A stretch of DNA of 64,000 nt, taken from positions 1-64,000 of the forward strand of contig JAJEKB010018661.1 in NCBI GenBank assembly GCA_022393335.1. The letters run 5' to 3'. Below the pieces are notes generated by a model. That model was not told where the DNA came from. It worked only from the letters and a program-made list of their open reading frames with translations, and made no database searches. Made by a program: the position numbers and the translations under genes. Shown here in pieces: positions 35,996 to 47,256 of the stretch. Each line of letters starts with the position of its first letter. Within the stretch, counting starts at the first letter, position 1. The DNA comes from Macrotrachela quadricornifera. Lineage: Eukaryota; Rotifera; Eurotatoria; Philodinida; Philodinidae.

Positions 35996-36514
35996 ATGTC
36001 AGTCGATCAAGTTTCTGCTCCTAAGTAAGTTAACCCTAAAAAATTCAGCCTTATTCTATTCTATAATTTCATATAGACCAGCAAAATGTGGTGGTATTAC
36101 TGAGCTTCGACCAGTCGATGATGAAGATTTAAAAGTTTGGGATATGGTAAGAGAAGAATATATAATTTTATTTAATAAAATAAAACTAATTCTATATATA
36201 GTACAAAGATCACTTAGAAAAACAAATACGAAGTCATTTTAAAGTACCTGAAGATCATAAATTAAAACCAGTTCAAGTTGCTACACAAGTTGTAGCTGGA
36301 TTAAATTATTTTTTTAAAGTAATTTTTTATTTTCACTTTATTTTTTTTAATATATATTATAAATTAAAATTAGGTCGAATTACCCGATAAAAAATATGCA
36401 ACAGCTCGTGTTTATCATGTTCCATGGGATGCAGTTACACATGGTAAAGCAGAACAAGTAGCTGTACATGATAAATTACATGATAAGTCTGATGTAGATG
36501 TTGGCCATTTTTGA
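35996..36514 (+). CDS. Stefin-type cystatin (cysteine protease inhibitor)
   Basis: Four exons (35996-36024, 36077-36146, 36202-36318, 36374-36514) give 118 residues with no signal peptide. The N-terminal Gly pair sits in KCGGITELRP and the first inhibitory loop QVVAG lies in ATQVVAGLNYFFKVELPD, both diagnostic of family 1 cystatins (stefin A/B). A second hairpin region is YHVPWDAVTHG. Stefins block papain-like proteases such as cathepsins B, L and H in the cytosol. The C-terminal stretch HDKLHDKSDVDVGHF is longer than in human cystatin B. A T-rich tract plus TTAG ends 12 nt before the ATG. Divergent from BBS7. Confidence 0.9.
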
Positions 36515-37739
36515 AATTAATATTATATATTTTTTCCAATTTTATCATTAACTATTCCGTATTTTATCCATGAAAAATATTTAATTAGATTGAAAAAAAA
36601 AGAATGAAAAATGTTTGTAGCAAAATAATTCTATATGTCGTATTATTAAATATATCTATATATATATATATATATTAGTGCGTTTTTGTATTATTCTTAT
36701 ATGGTATAATAATGAGAATTTTATCAGTAAATAAAAATTTTGAAGAAAATAATACATATATAATTGAAGAAAATATAGAAGAATTAAAAGGAGAAAATGA
36801 ATTAAATATTGTTTGATAGTTTGTTGACTAAAATTATTTTCCTCTGGGCTCATGTATTTTCATTTTATTCGGTTTTGTTGCTTGAATTGTGGTTGATGTG
36901 AAGATACGAAAGTACTAAATTAAATTTTGAATATTTTTTCATTCCATTAAAAAACTCATACTAGAGACCATTTATATGGGAACTACTAAAATATTATTAA
37001 TATTTCAATGTTTTGATACATTAAATTTGATTAAATTAGAATAAATATTTGCTAAGAAAATGGAGCGTTACAGTCAATAACATTTTCGAATCTTCTACAA
37101 TTTATTCTTATATTAATGATAGATGAACTGTCCTATGTTCGTTGTCAATTTTGATCTTTTATTAACCATGTGTAAAAAGAGAAAATTATTTATTATAAAT
37201 ATTTAGTATTATTGAATTGAACGATCGAATGATATTAAGAATCCAATTATACAGAGAGATAATTGAATAAGATAAACTATTAACATTCACTTCAAAAACT
37301 TCTTATTTTATTGTTGTTTAAAGTTTTATGGAACTAATTAGGTCGTCTATCTTCTCAAAAAAAAACTATTTTCATCAAAAATATGCATAAAAAGATAATC
37401 TGAGATCACTATCTGATAAAAATGAGATGTTTCCATCAAATGGAAGATATAGAAGAAATATTGAGTATGCAAACAGTCTAATTTAATCTACGCTATCTAT
37501 AATACAGAATCTTAAGTTGTCATATGAGCGATTTTTCACCTTTATTTGATGAATATTTTCCTTAGACATCATGATATAGGAAGGAGAAAGCTTCAATTGA
37601 GAACAATCTATTGGAAATATTAAAATCTTTAAAAAACAAAACTTATATTAAATATATAATGTCCATGCAAGAATTAAAGATAGATTAGTGTCAATTAAGT
37701 AAGACGGCAGTGGCAAAAGCTAGCGATCTATGGTTTTTA
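36515..37739. other. Intergenic, nothing recognised
   Basis: AT-rich DNA with (TA)n at about 36655-36675. Short frames lack any domain. Confidence 0.4.
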
Positions 37740-38245
37740 TCAATCCAAAGAGGAGACTGAGAAATGTATTTTTATGATGCCATTGTTTATTGTAAACACT
37801 GTCATTTCTGGAAATTTTTTCTTAGAAGACGTATAAATGGTATGCCAATTAAACGAATTTTTAATTTTGATTTTTGATGTCGATAGAAGAGTTTTAGATT
37901 TATAGTTCAAGATATAATACACGTTCATATTTTTCATCAAAGTGTCAAGTAATTACAATAAAAAAATGGAAAAACTTACTAAAAAATAAGCAAAATGACC
38001 TATTTTTTGTGCATATAAATATATAATTCCATTTGATCAACGATAGAATGTAGTAAGAGAACTATTTGCATTGTATCTTGAACTGTAGATCTGAAGTTTT
38101 TCTATCTAAATCACAAGTCAAAATTAAAAATTCATTGTATTGACATATCATTTGTATGTCTTGTAAGAAAAAATTTCCAGAAATGACAGTGTTTAAAATA
38201 AACAATATCATGAAAAAATACATCCCTCAATCTTCTCTTTCGGTT
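37740..38245. repeat. Inverted repeat, arms about 170-185 nt
   Basis: Left arm 37740-37925 and right arm about 38065-38245 are reverse complements with moderate divergence. The best shared block is CACTGTCATTTCTGGAAATT on the left and its complement on the right. The spacer is about 140 nt. No coding capacity. MITE-like. Confidence 0.72.
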
Positions 38246-38411
38246 GGTGAAAGTTGCAGATCACTAACTCTTGTCATTATTAATTTATTCAATTTCTGTT
38301 AATCTCTTTTTAATTGTGATGCAGACATTAGTAAAAATCTGTAGAATAATTATATGTATTTGTAAATTCCATTATCTTTTGTCATCAATATTACCATGAT
38401 TATATATTCCA

Positions 38412-39335
38412 TGATGTAAAAGTATCCGTACAAATGTCTGAGACTATTGTACAGTGAGTATAAATCATAGAAAATCAGATTAATATGTCTTTTGATAGAG
38501 TGAAACAGGCGGCTCTTTTAAATGATGTATGACTTGTTCATTCAAAAAGAAAAATATGGTGGATTTCTACAATGCATCGTTATCGGGAGAACCAAAAATA
38601 CAACACTTTTTTGCATATATCTCAACTTGGGAGGATGATAAAAACTTCATTTTTTTTCTTAAAAGATGTGTCACGAAAAGCTCCACAAAAGTAGTATACA
38701 AAAATCTTTATTAATTTATTCCCATGATGTTTTTCATACTCAATATAAATAATCTGCATGGTAATACAATGTTTTAGCGTATTGAATATGATAGAAATGT
38801 TTGGAAAGCTTTCTTTGTTTTGCAACAGAGATTTGTTTATACAGCTTATGTCAAGCTTTCGACAGCCCATCTTTCACAACAGAAATCAAGATGCTACCAT
38901 TTTCTCAAGCTAAGATATACGCAAAACAAAAGGTCTTCGAAACATTTTTCATCGTGCACAATATGTGGAAACATTGCACTACTATGTAGATTATTTATAT
39001 TGAGTATGGAAAGCAGTTAATAGGGATTTCTGTATACTGTCTTTGTAGAACTTTTCGTAGCATATCTTTTAAGAAAAAAATCAAGATTTTATCATCCTCC
39101 CAAGTTGAGATATATGCAAAAAAAACTGTACATTTGGTTCATTCGGTAACAATACATTTTAGAAATCCTCCATACTTTTCCTTTATCAATTTTATTTTTA
39201 TTTTTAAATGAACAATTCATACATTATTCAAAAGCGCTCAAATCATTATATCAGAGGACATATTAATCTGATTTTCTATGATTCATCCTCATTGTGCAAT
39301 AGCCTCAGACATATGTACGGATACTTTTACATCGC
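38412..39335. repeat. Inverted repeat, arms about 375 nt
   Basis: Left arm 38412-38790 pairs with right arm 38960-39335, centre near 38873. Well-conserved blocks include ATCATAGAAAATCAGATTAA at the outer part and GCATATATCTCAACTTGGGA in the middle (and complements). The frames reported at 38529-39020 lie inside and are a by-product. It is a different sequence from the inverted repeat 170 nt to its left. Confidence 0.75.
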
Positions 39336-39599
39336 GGGTTATAAAGATATTCGGTTTTTTTCTTGGATATATTTTTGATTGTTATATCGATTAATATTTT
39401 TGTTTAAAAAGAAATAATAATATTTATTCGATACAATCTATTTTAAGAAAGATACAATTGTATCTTTGTTATAGCATGCGTATATAATTGTAATTATAAT
39501 GTTCTATCCTAGAAGGATAAACAAAAAACAAGTAAAGGCATGATATTGAGTATAGTGAATCAATTACTTCAATTATCGAATAATAATAATAATAATGCA

Positions 39600-39700
39600 T
39601 AAAAATTGACCTGACAATATGTTTATTTCTGTCTTTCTTTCTCTCTTACACACCCACACACAAGCACACACGCACACACTCTTTTTCATACAGAAGATAA
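39600..39700. repeat. CA-rich microsatellite
   Basis: Interrupted CACACA runs around 39648-39680 just past the 3' end of the CUB-domain gene. Confidence 0.5.
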
Positions 39701-39774
39701 AATGACACAATAAGAAATCGGACGGAATATCACACACAAAATAGTTTTTGATTTTCTTTTTATGTGTTTTTATT

Positions 39775-42700
39775 TTAAACTGTTGTTACAGCTTGTTCCA
39801 TCATATTATTACGAATTAATTCTTGATTATTTTCATCATCATCATCTACATATGTTTGAATTGATTTTTTTCTTAATGATAAATTATCTTGTTCTTTTTG
39901 TCGTCGTCGTCGTTGTCGTCGTTGTTTTCGTTTTTCTTGTTGATTATCTTTAATATCTTTTGATATTTGTTGTTGTTGTCTTTTTTTCATTTTAATAAGT
40001 AAAACAATGAGTATAGTTGCAACACATAACATTGTAATACAAAGAATAAAAATTGCTAAAATTAAAATAAAATGTTGTTGTAAAAATGATGATGATGATG
40101 ATGGTAATGATAGTTTTGTAGGTGGTGGAATTTTAAGAAAACAATTTGATGAAAGTTCATCATCATTTGATAATGGTTGACAATGAATATGATCATCACA
40201 TAAAAGTGATCGATGTATACAAAATGGATTTATTATTGTATTATTTAAAGTTTTTTCACAATCAAAATATTCATCTGGTAATAAACATTGATTATTTATT
40301 TTAATTTGTACAATTGTCCATAATAATTGAAAACCACGTAATTGTTCTTTTGTTTGTCGATTTAATGATATAAATTGTATTGTAAACCAATTTGAATCAG
40401 TTAAAAAATAATATATTTTTTCTTGTTGTCCACATAATTCATCAATACGTCCTTCACTAAATATTCTTAAAACAGATGTTTGACATCCTTGTGGTGGATC
40501 TTTTGTTTTTGAACCTTCTATTTCAAGTATATTTAATTCTAAATTAAATTGAAATCCATATGTTGTTACATATGACCATTCACAAATAGTATTTTCTGGA
40601 TAACCATTACTTGATATATTACCTGTACGTTGATTTGTTTCATTTATATAAACTATTGGATCAAATGGACTACGACAATATGATGAAAATAATATATTTG
40701 ATTGATTTAAAAAAAGATAACGTCCATCAAAACCTAAACCAGTTTCTGAATCATCATTTGAACGAAAATGTATACGAAATTGTTCAGTTGAACGAATTGT
40801 TAAATATGGAGCAGGAAAATTTCGATAACCACAATAAATAAATGGATGAATATATGTTTGTGATGATAAATTAATATTATAACTATATGTTAAATTATCT
40901 GATGGACATTTATTATAATCATTATCAACTATATTAAAATAATCAAACCATATTAATAAACGTGAATCTTCATTTAAAGGATAAAAATTAAATGTACAGT
41001 TTGCATTTGAAAAATAATCATCTTGTGATGAAAGTGGTGGTTGAAATTTTCCTAAAAATACAAAAAATGCTCATTCTATAAAATTTTATGAAAGAAAAAA
41101 CAAAAACCATATATAATAAATTCGATTATCTTACCAGAAAGTGAACGTGTTTGATAATAAGAAAGATTACATATAGATGGATTTGTTCCATCATACTCAT
41201 CAGCTGATACTTGATGATAACTTTTAACAAATTTATATCTTGCTTGAAATCTTCCACCATTAACTAATGATGGTAAAACATTATTTGCTAAACGATCATT
41301 TGGAATAAATGATACTTTAAGTAAAGCATTTTTTGAAATAAAACGTCCTTCAGGTTTAAAATGACCACAAAATGAAAGATTCGCTTTAAAATCAAGTTCT
41401 TGTCGATAATAATTACTAAATAATGAAGATTTTTGTGTTACCGTTGATATTGAAGTACTTGATAATGATGATGGACGTGTACGTAAACGATAATCATATA
41501 TTCTACTTGCATTATAAATAACTAGTGAAGCTAATTGACAATCAATATCAAATTGATCAAATTCAATTTCAACATTTTCTAATGTATAACGATCATCAAG
41601 ACCTAATAAATATGTTGTACATGATGTTTGTGGTTTATATGGATATGGCCAATTTGGTGATTGAATTTTTCCTTTATATAAATAAAAAAAGAAAATTTTT
41701 TAAAATTTTAATATAAAATTATTTATTTTTTATCTATTTTTTTAATACCATATCCTTGACTAAATGATTTAATTGTTTGATCACATTCAGTACCAGATAA
41801 ATATTGATTTGATTTATTTTTTGTTATATAATCAAGTTTAGTTAATGATGATAAAAATTCATATTCAGCATAAAAACCTTTTCTCCATATTGGTCCTGAT
41901 ATATCATTGAATTCTGCTTGTTCATCATCAGTTAATTCATCATAATGTGTAGTAATAAAATAAAGTAATAAATAATTACTTGTTGAATAAACATCAAGTG
42001 GTAATGTATATGTACCACATAAATCTGTTATATGATATTGATTAATTTGTTCAGATAAAATTTGTTGATCATTGTTATTTGTTTGACGAAAACTTAATAA
42101 AAAACGACGAAGTTCATATGGATCTAATGTATTATCGTATAATTTTATTAAATCAACAGCACAATGTTGAGTATTAGGAGTTTTAAAAATAATTAAATCA
42201 CGAAAACGAATATGAATACGTTCACCAGGTAAACCAACAAATGAATAATTACAAAATTGCCACTAAAAACAAAAACAAAATTTATTTAATTATATATATA
42301 AACTTTTTTTTTACCGGTAAATATGTTCCTGGATATGTAGAAGAAAATAATTCTCCACGTTTTGATATTGATGAATTAAATATATAATCACATGGTTCAC
42401 GTATAAGATTATTTCTATAAGGTTGTGCTGGTATAAAACGAAATGAACCATTAAAACCACGTTCTGTTTGTGTATCTTCAGTAAAAAATCCAAGTAAAAG
42501 TAAATTTGTTAATGATACAAGTAATGGAGGTTTATTTCGACCACAATAACGATGAAGTAATTGATCATTAGGTACATTATGAACATGATCAAAATTAGTT
42601 ACATTAATAAAAACATCTAAATAATCATGTGTACATTGTGGTATAACACCACGAATTTGAAAAAAATCTATTTCAACTTGAACACGATAATCAGATGGTG

Positions 42701-42984
42701 CTATAAATCGATAAAATAATATTGTATCTTGTGGATAATAATTTGGAAAATTAGGACCTTAAAAAATAAATTTATAAAAAACAAAAATAAGATTTAAATA
42801 ATCAAATTAAGATTAAGTACATACTGGAAAAAACACCACCATTAAGTCCATATTGAGCCATATTAAAGGTTAAATATTGTGTTTCAACAGTAGTTGATGA
42901 TAAAGATAATGAATTATCTTGACCACGAACTTGCCATTTAAGAAGCATTAAACAGATAAATATAACTATAGATGATGAGTCCAT
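39775..42984 (-). CDS. Transmembrane protein with five CUB domains and one LDL-receptor class A domain
   Basis: Five exons (42984-42825, 42757-42315, 42262-41749, 41671-41135, 41051-39775) give 976 residues. Signal peptide at 1-22 (MDSSSIVIFICLMLLKWQVR), then CUB1 (GGVFSGPNFPNYYPQDT; HRYCGRNKPP), CUB2 (RGELFSSTYPGTYLPWQFC; DLCGTY), CUB3 (YGKIQSPNWPYPYKPQTSC; SFCGHF), CUB4 (SGKFQPPLSSQDDYFSNANC; IYCGY) and CUB5 (TGNISSNGYPENTICEW; ELCGQQ). A Cys-rich LDLa-like unit (CIHRSLLCDDHIHC) follows, then one membrane span near residues 880-903 and a basic Gln/Arg-rich cytoplasmic tail. CUB plus LDLa plus membrane anchor is the layout of NETO/SOL-type auxiliary subunits of glutamate receptors, though NETO has two CUBs and SOL-1 four. 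Role as receptor partner is inferred. The start could also be 43020, 12 codons upstream. Confidence 0.85.
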
Positions 42985-43334
42985 GACGACAATCACAAAT
43001 AGAACAAAGCTCGACGACATGCTCGTCGTCTTCGTCAAACGAAAACTATTCAGTTTGTCATGATAAAGTTGATGGTAGTTCGTGTCTTTACCATTGACAC
43101 ATGCACGCAAATTCCTGAGATCTACAAGGCTATATATTACTATACGAACGAACAGAAAAAACGACAACAACTGATTAGTTAGAATGACAATACACAGAGA
43201 GTAGAGCTAGTAGCAGAAGACAGGAAAAGATGCCGGTGGTAGAGCATTGAGGAAGATCATCATTGCGGCTGTAACTGCGGTAGTAACGACTGTCTTTTCC
43301 TTCCTTTCTATTCTCTTTTTTTGATATATTCTTC

Positions 43335-43380
43335 GTGTATGTGTGTGTGTGTGTGTGTGTTTGTATGTATGTATGTATGT
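43335..43380. repeat. (GT)n/(GTAT)n microsatellite
   Basis: About ten GT units followed by GTAT units in the CUB-gene upstream region. Confidence 0.8.
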
Positions 43381-44281
43381 GTCTATTCTATGACGAAAGG
43401 CGGACGCAGCTTGTGTGATTTACTCTGTTCCACATAAAACATCGAGTAAGAAAGAGAGAAGAAACAAGGGACAGGGAGAGAGAGAAGAAGAAGAAGAAGA
43501 GAGAAGCTCAAGATCGAATCAAGTCGTCGTCACTCGTCACTATATACTTCTTTGATTACATAAACGCAAGGCAAAAAGACGAGAGCCCGGAAGTGTAGGC
43601 AAACGGCCCGGATGGAAAACAATGATGTAACTATTCTAGCAAAGAAAGACGAGACTCTTTTGATAACGTTTGATTGTTGAAATGAGATGCACCAGATGGT
43701 ACCCACTGTTTCTCTTTTCTTTTTGTTCTCTTTTACACTGAACAAACATGATATGAATAAGTCATTATTCAAGATAGTCCTTAACATCAAGAGTATTCCT
43801 ATCGATTTTTATTTGATTACATGGTAAGACGAATGAGATGAAACTGTAATATCTAGTATCATCATTCTCACAGCAGATGTTTTCTCATTATCCTATATAT
43901 AAGACATGATTTAAACGAATATCAAAAAAAATATATGAAATAAAAGAAGGTAAAAGAAAAAAAAAAGATGATCAAGAAATCAAAAAAAAGGTCAAACATC
44001 TTGACCAACCTACTGAGAAAAAAGAATGAGAAAGTGTATCATCTTGCGCATGAATTAGTGTCTTATTAAATTAGGAAGAACAATAATCGAGGCCAATAGT
44101 GATTGTTGTCCATAATTTCGACCATCGTCTGTATTCTAATGGGCAAAAAATGAGACTCCTTGCTTTCTCTATGCGTTGATGATGCTAATCACTACACGCA
44201 CAAGAAAGAAAATTTTGCGTGTTCATTGCGCAAGATCAATACTCTCGTCATCATTATTCTTTCTCACGAACATGTACGTAC

Positions 44282-44283
44282 AT

Positions 44284-44320
<37 letters not shown>

Positions 44321-44321
44321 C
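44282..44321. repeat. (CA)n(TA)n microsatellite
   Basis: CA dinucleotides running directly into TA dinucleotides. Confidence 0.8.
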
Positions 44322-45357
44322 AATGGGAATAGTAGCCACCGTTTCTCACTTTCTCTGTCTCATGTCAATCTCGATTTGCACACACAATCGTTCAATAAAA
44401 TGAATGTATACATATATACACCGTCTATAATATTACATTTAGGTCAACGTCATTTGATACGTTGTCATCACCTATATGTTGAACAACAAGAGAAAAACGA
44501 ATAAAAAAAGAGACAGAGAAGTCAACATATAAAAAGTAATGATCCACTTGACGTTTCTTTTTTTTTTTCAAAATATTGCATTAAGATGCGATCAATTCAA
44601 ATAGCATCTTATTTGAATTTATAACAAATGATACATATACAATATACGCTAGGGATATGACAGCCATTTAAATGATCTAAATGTCTGACTGACATTCAAA
44701 TTAATTTACTTTTTTAACTAAAAACATTTATGAGAAAAAAAAGCAGAAACCATACATATTTTTTTTTTTGCATGTTCATTGAAATATGTGATTCTTTCAT
44801 AGTTACATAACGTAATCACTTTTTTTTTCTCGAATAAACGATCAAAGAAACGTTGATTTGATTCGATCTATTGTTTCTTTTTATACAATTATATAATTTA
44901 CTATAAAAGTATTCTTTCTTTTTTTTTTTTTGTTGAAATTTGATTCGTTTGTACAATCTTGATTAAGATTACATCTTACCGAAAATGAAATATATATTTC
45001 TAGATGATGCTAAAAAAACTCTATTATTGATAAGATTCTCAAAAAAGATAAGAAAAAGACATAGTAACTTCGTCATTTAGACGTTTGTTGTTTGTTGTTT
45101 TTACTGTATTAGCTCAAAGCTAATACGTATATCGACAGGCGTCAACATCTTTCTCTCGCGCATTGGACTACATGTCAATCAATGTCTTTCCATCTGTCAT
45201 CTTTTCATCTCTCTTCCACTTCATACAAAATATACCCGGAATATATATATATGCATATATGTTATGCAGTAATCAACTTTAATAATATCGAGCACAGTTC
45301 ATGCTCGTGTAATAACAAAAACAAGCAAAAGAAAAACAAAAAGAAAAATTCAAAAGA

Positions 45358-47256
45358 TCACAATGAAGAAATTACTGCGTTGTTGTTGTTGTTATTATTA
45401 ATTGTAGAATTTGTTTCTGTTAATGTTGAAGCTGATGCAGTTGCTAAAATAATTTCAATAGCACCTTTTGTTTTCATTAATTCTAATTGATATTGTAATT
45501 CATCATGAATAGTTCGTTTTAATTTTTCCATTGCTTTATTATTTTTATCCGAAGGTGAAGATGAAAAATCATATAAATGTGATATTATATGTGCTACTTC
45601 AATTAATACTGGCATATATGTTGTATGAGCAATATGTTTTTGTAAATAACGAAGAATTTTTAATAATGATAAATCATCTCGACCTGCTAAAGCTTGTTTA
45701 AGCATTTGACGACGTGATAATTCTTTAAATAAAGCTAAAACAATATCTGGTTGTCGTTGTTTAAGTGCAGATGTAAATGCAGCATCTAAAGCAGCTGATG
45801 CACGAAATTTTCGTAAATAATTATCATATGGTGCTAGACGAGGACGTCGATTAGCACTTGCAATTGGATCTGTTGATGTTGGAGTAATAATACCTAAGAA
45901 AATAAACAAATAAAAAAAAATTTTTTTTTAAATTTATGTACCAGATGGAAAAAAACGTCGTCTAGATTTTGTTTTTCTTGAACCAGATGAAGCTGTAGAT
46001 TTAGTATCATTTGTTGATTCATCATCAATTGGTACAAGTGAATTATTTGATGATATTATATCATTATTTGTATCATTTTTAATAGATTCATAACCATTTG
46101 TCATTGTTAGTGTTGATGATGAATTTGATATTTGTTGTTTACCATCTCGTCGTTTTACTGACCATAAACCACCGGGCATACCAACACATAATGCTCGATC
46201 ATTAGGACCAATCATTCCTAATGATAGAACAGCATCAGGATATGTTATTGTATGAACAACACGAAATGTTGATGCATCATAAATTTTAACATGACGATCA
46301 AGACCACCTGATAATATATAATTCTGCTCACTTGTAAAACCTGTACATAATATTGATTTATGATGATTTGATAATGATGCTAAAAGACGACCACCACCTA
46401 ATAAATCCCAAACTTTTAAATAAAGGCCACCAGCTGTTATAGCAAGTGTTTCATTAGCATACATTAATACCTATAAGAAAATTAAATTTAGAATTAATTT
46501 CTATAAGAAATACGTTTTGTTTTTTTCATTCATACCGATTCAATTTGATCACCATGATCAAAATTCATTAAAATATTATCATTATTAGATATTCGTCGAT
46601 CAATTAATTTCATTGTACGATCATAACTTCCACTTAATAATAAATGAGGATTTGTTGTTGAACCTGGTGTTAATGCTCGAACATAATCTGTATGAACATG
46701 ATCAAATCTGGCTAATTGTTTTTCTGTTGCCAAATCAAATACACGAACAGTTCGATCATCACTACCTGTAAATATATATGTTTTATCACGTGAAAAATGC
46801 GTACAATGAACAGGTGATCCTTGATGTTCTTTAAAATGACGTAATTGAGTACGTGTTTCAAAATCAAATACACGTACAATACCATCTTTTGAGCCAGCAC
46901 AAATTAAACGACCATCTAAAATAAAACAAAAAAATTTAACTATATTAAAAATAGGAGAAGAAATATTTTTATATTAAACCTGAACGAAATGTTCCACAAT
47001 ATGCAGTATCTTTAAATGAATAAAATGAACGAACAAGTGATAATGTATCAGGTGAATATATTTGAACACGTGTTGAATCTGTAATTGATATCCATTGTTG
47101 ACGTACAGGTGCTACATCAATAGTAGTAACTGGACCATATTCACGAAGTGTTGTTGGATGTGAACTTGATAATGGTCCCCAATAAATATCATCATCAGTT
47201 AAAGCTTGTCCATCATCAATAGGGCGTTCAATATGTAATTTTTTGAAGTCAGTCAT
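45358..47256 (-). CDS. UTP15: UTP15, WD40 protein of the small-subunit processome
   Basis: Four exons (47256-46980, 46915-46536, 46470-45942, 45893-45358) give 573 residues. After TDFKKLHIERPIDDGQALTD come seven WD-type repeats (CAGSKDGIVRVFDFETRTQL, FTGSDDRTVRVFDLATEKQL, LSGSYDRTMKLIDRR, LYLKVWDLLGGGRLLASL, LSGGLDRHVKIYDASTF), a Ser/Asn-rich basic linker of about 80 residues (SRKTKSRRRFFPSG), and the helical UTP15 C-terminal domain (LAPYDNYLRKFRASAALDAA, ALFKELSRRQMLKQALAGRD). UTP15 belongs to the t-UTP/UTP-A complex that couples rRNA transcription and early 18S processing in the nucleolus. It is longer than human UTP15 (518), mostly because of the linker and an Asn-rich tail. The sequence TTTTTAG lies one base before the ATG, a splice-acceptor-like context. 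Confidence 0.94.

Larger units (their letters stand above)
42985..45357. promoter_or_regulatory. Upstream region of the CUB-domain gene and 3' flank of UTP15
   Basis: About 2.4 kb. The first 800 nt are less AT-rich than elsewhere and hold a (GT)n tract and GA-rich purine runs (43440-43510). No protein family was recognised in frames at 43530-44504. Confidence 0.4.
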
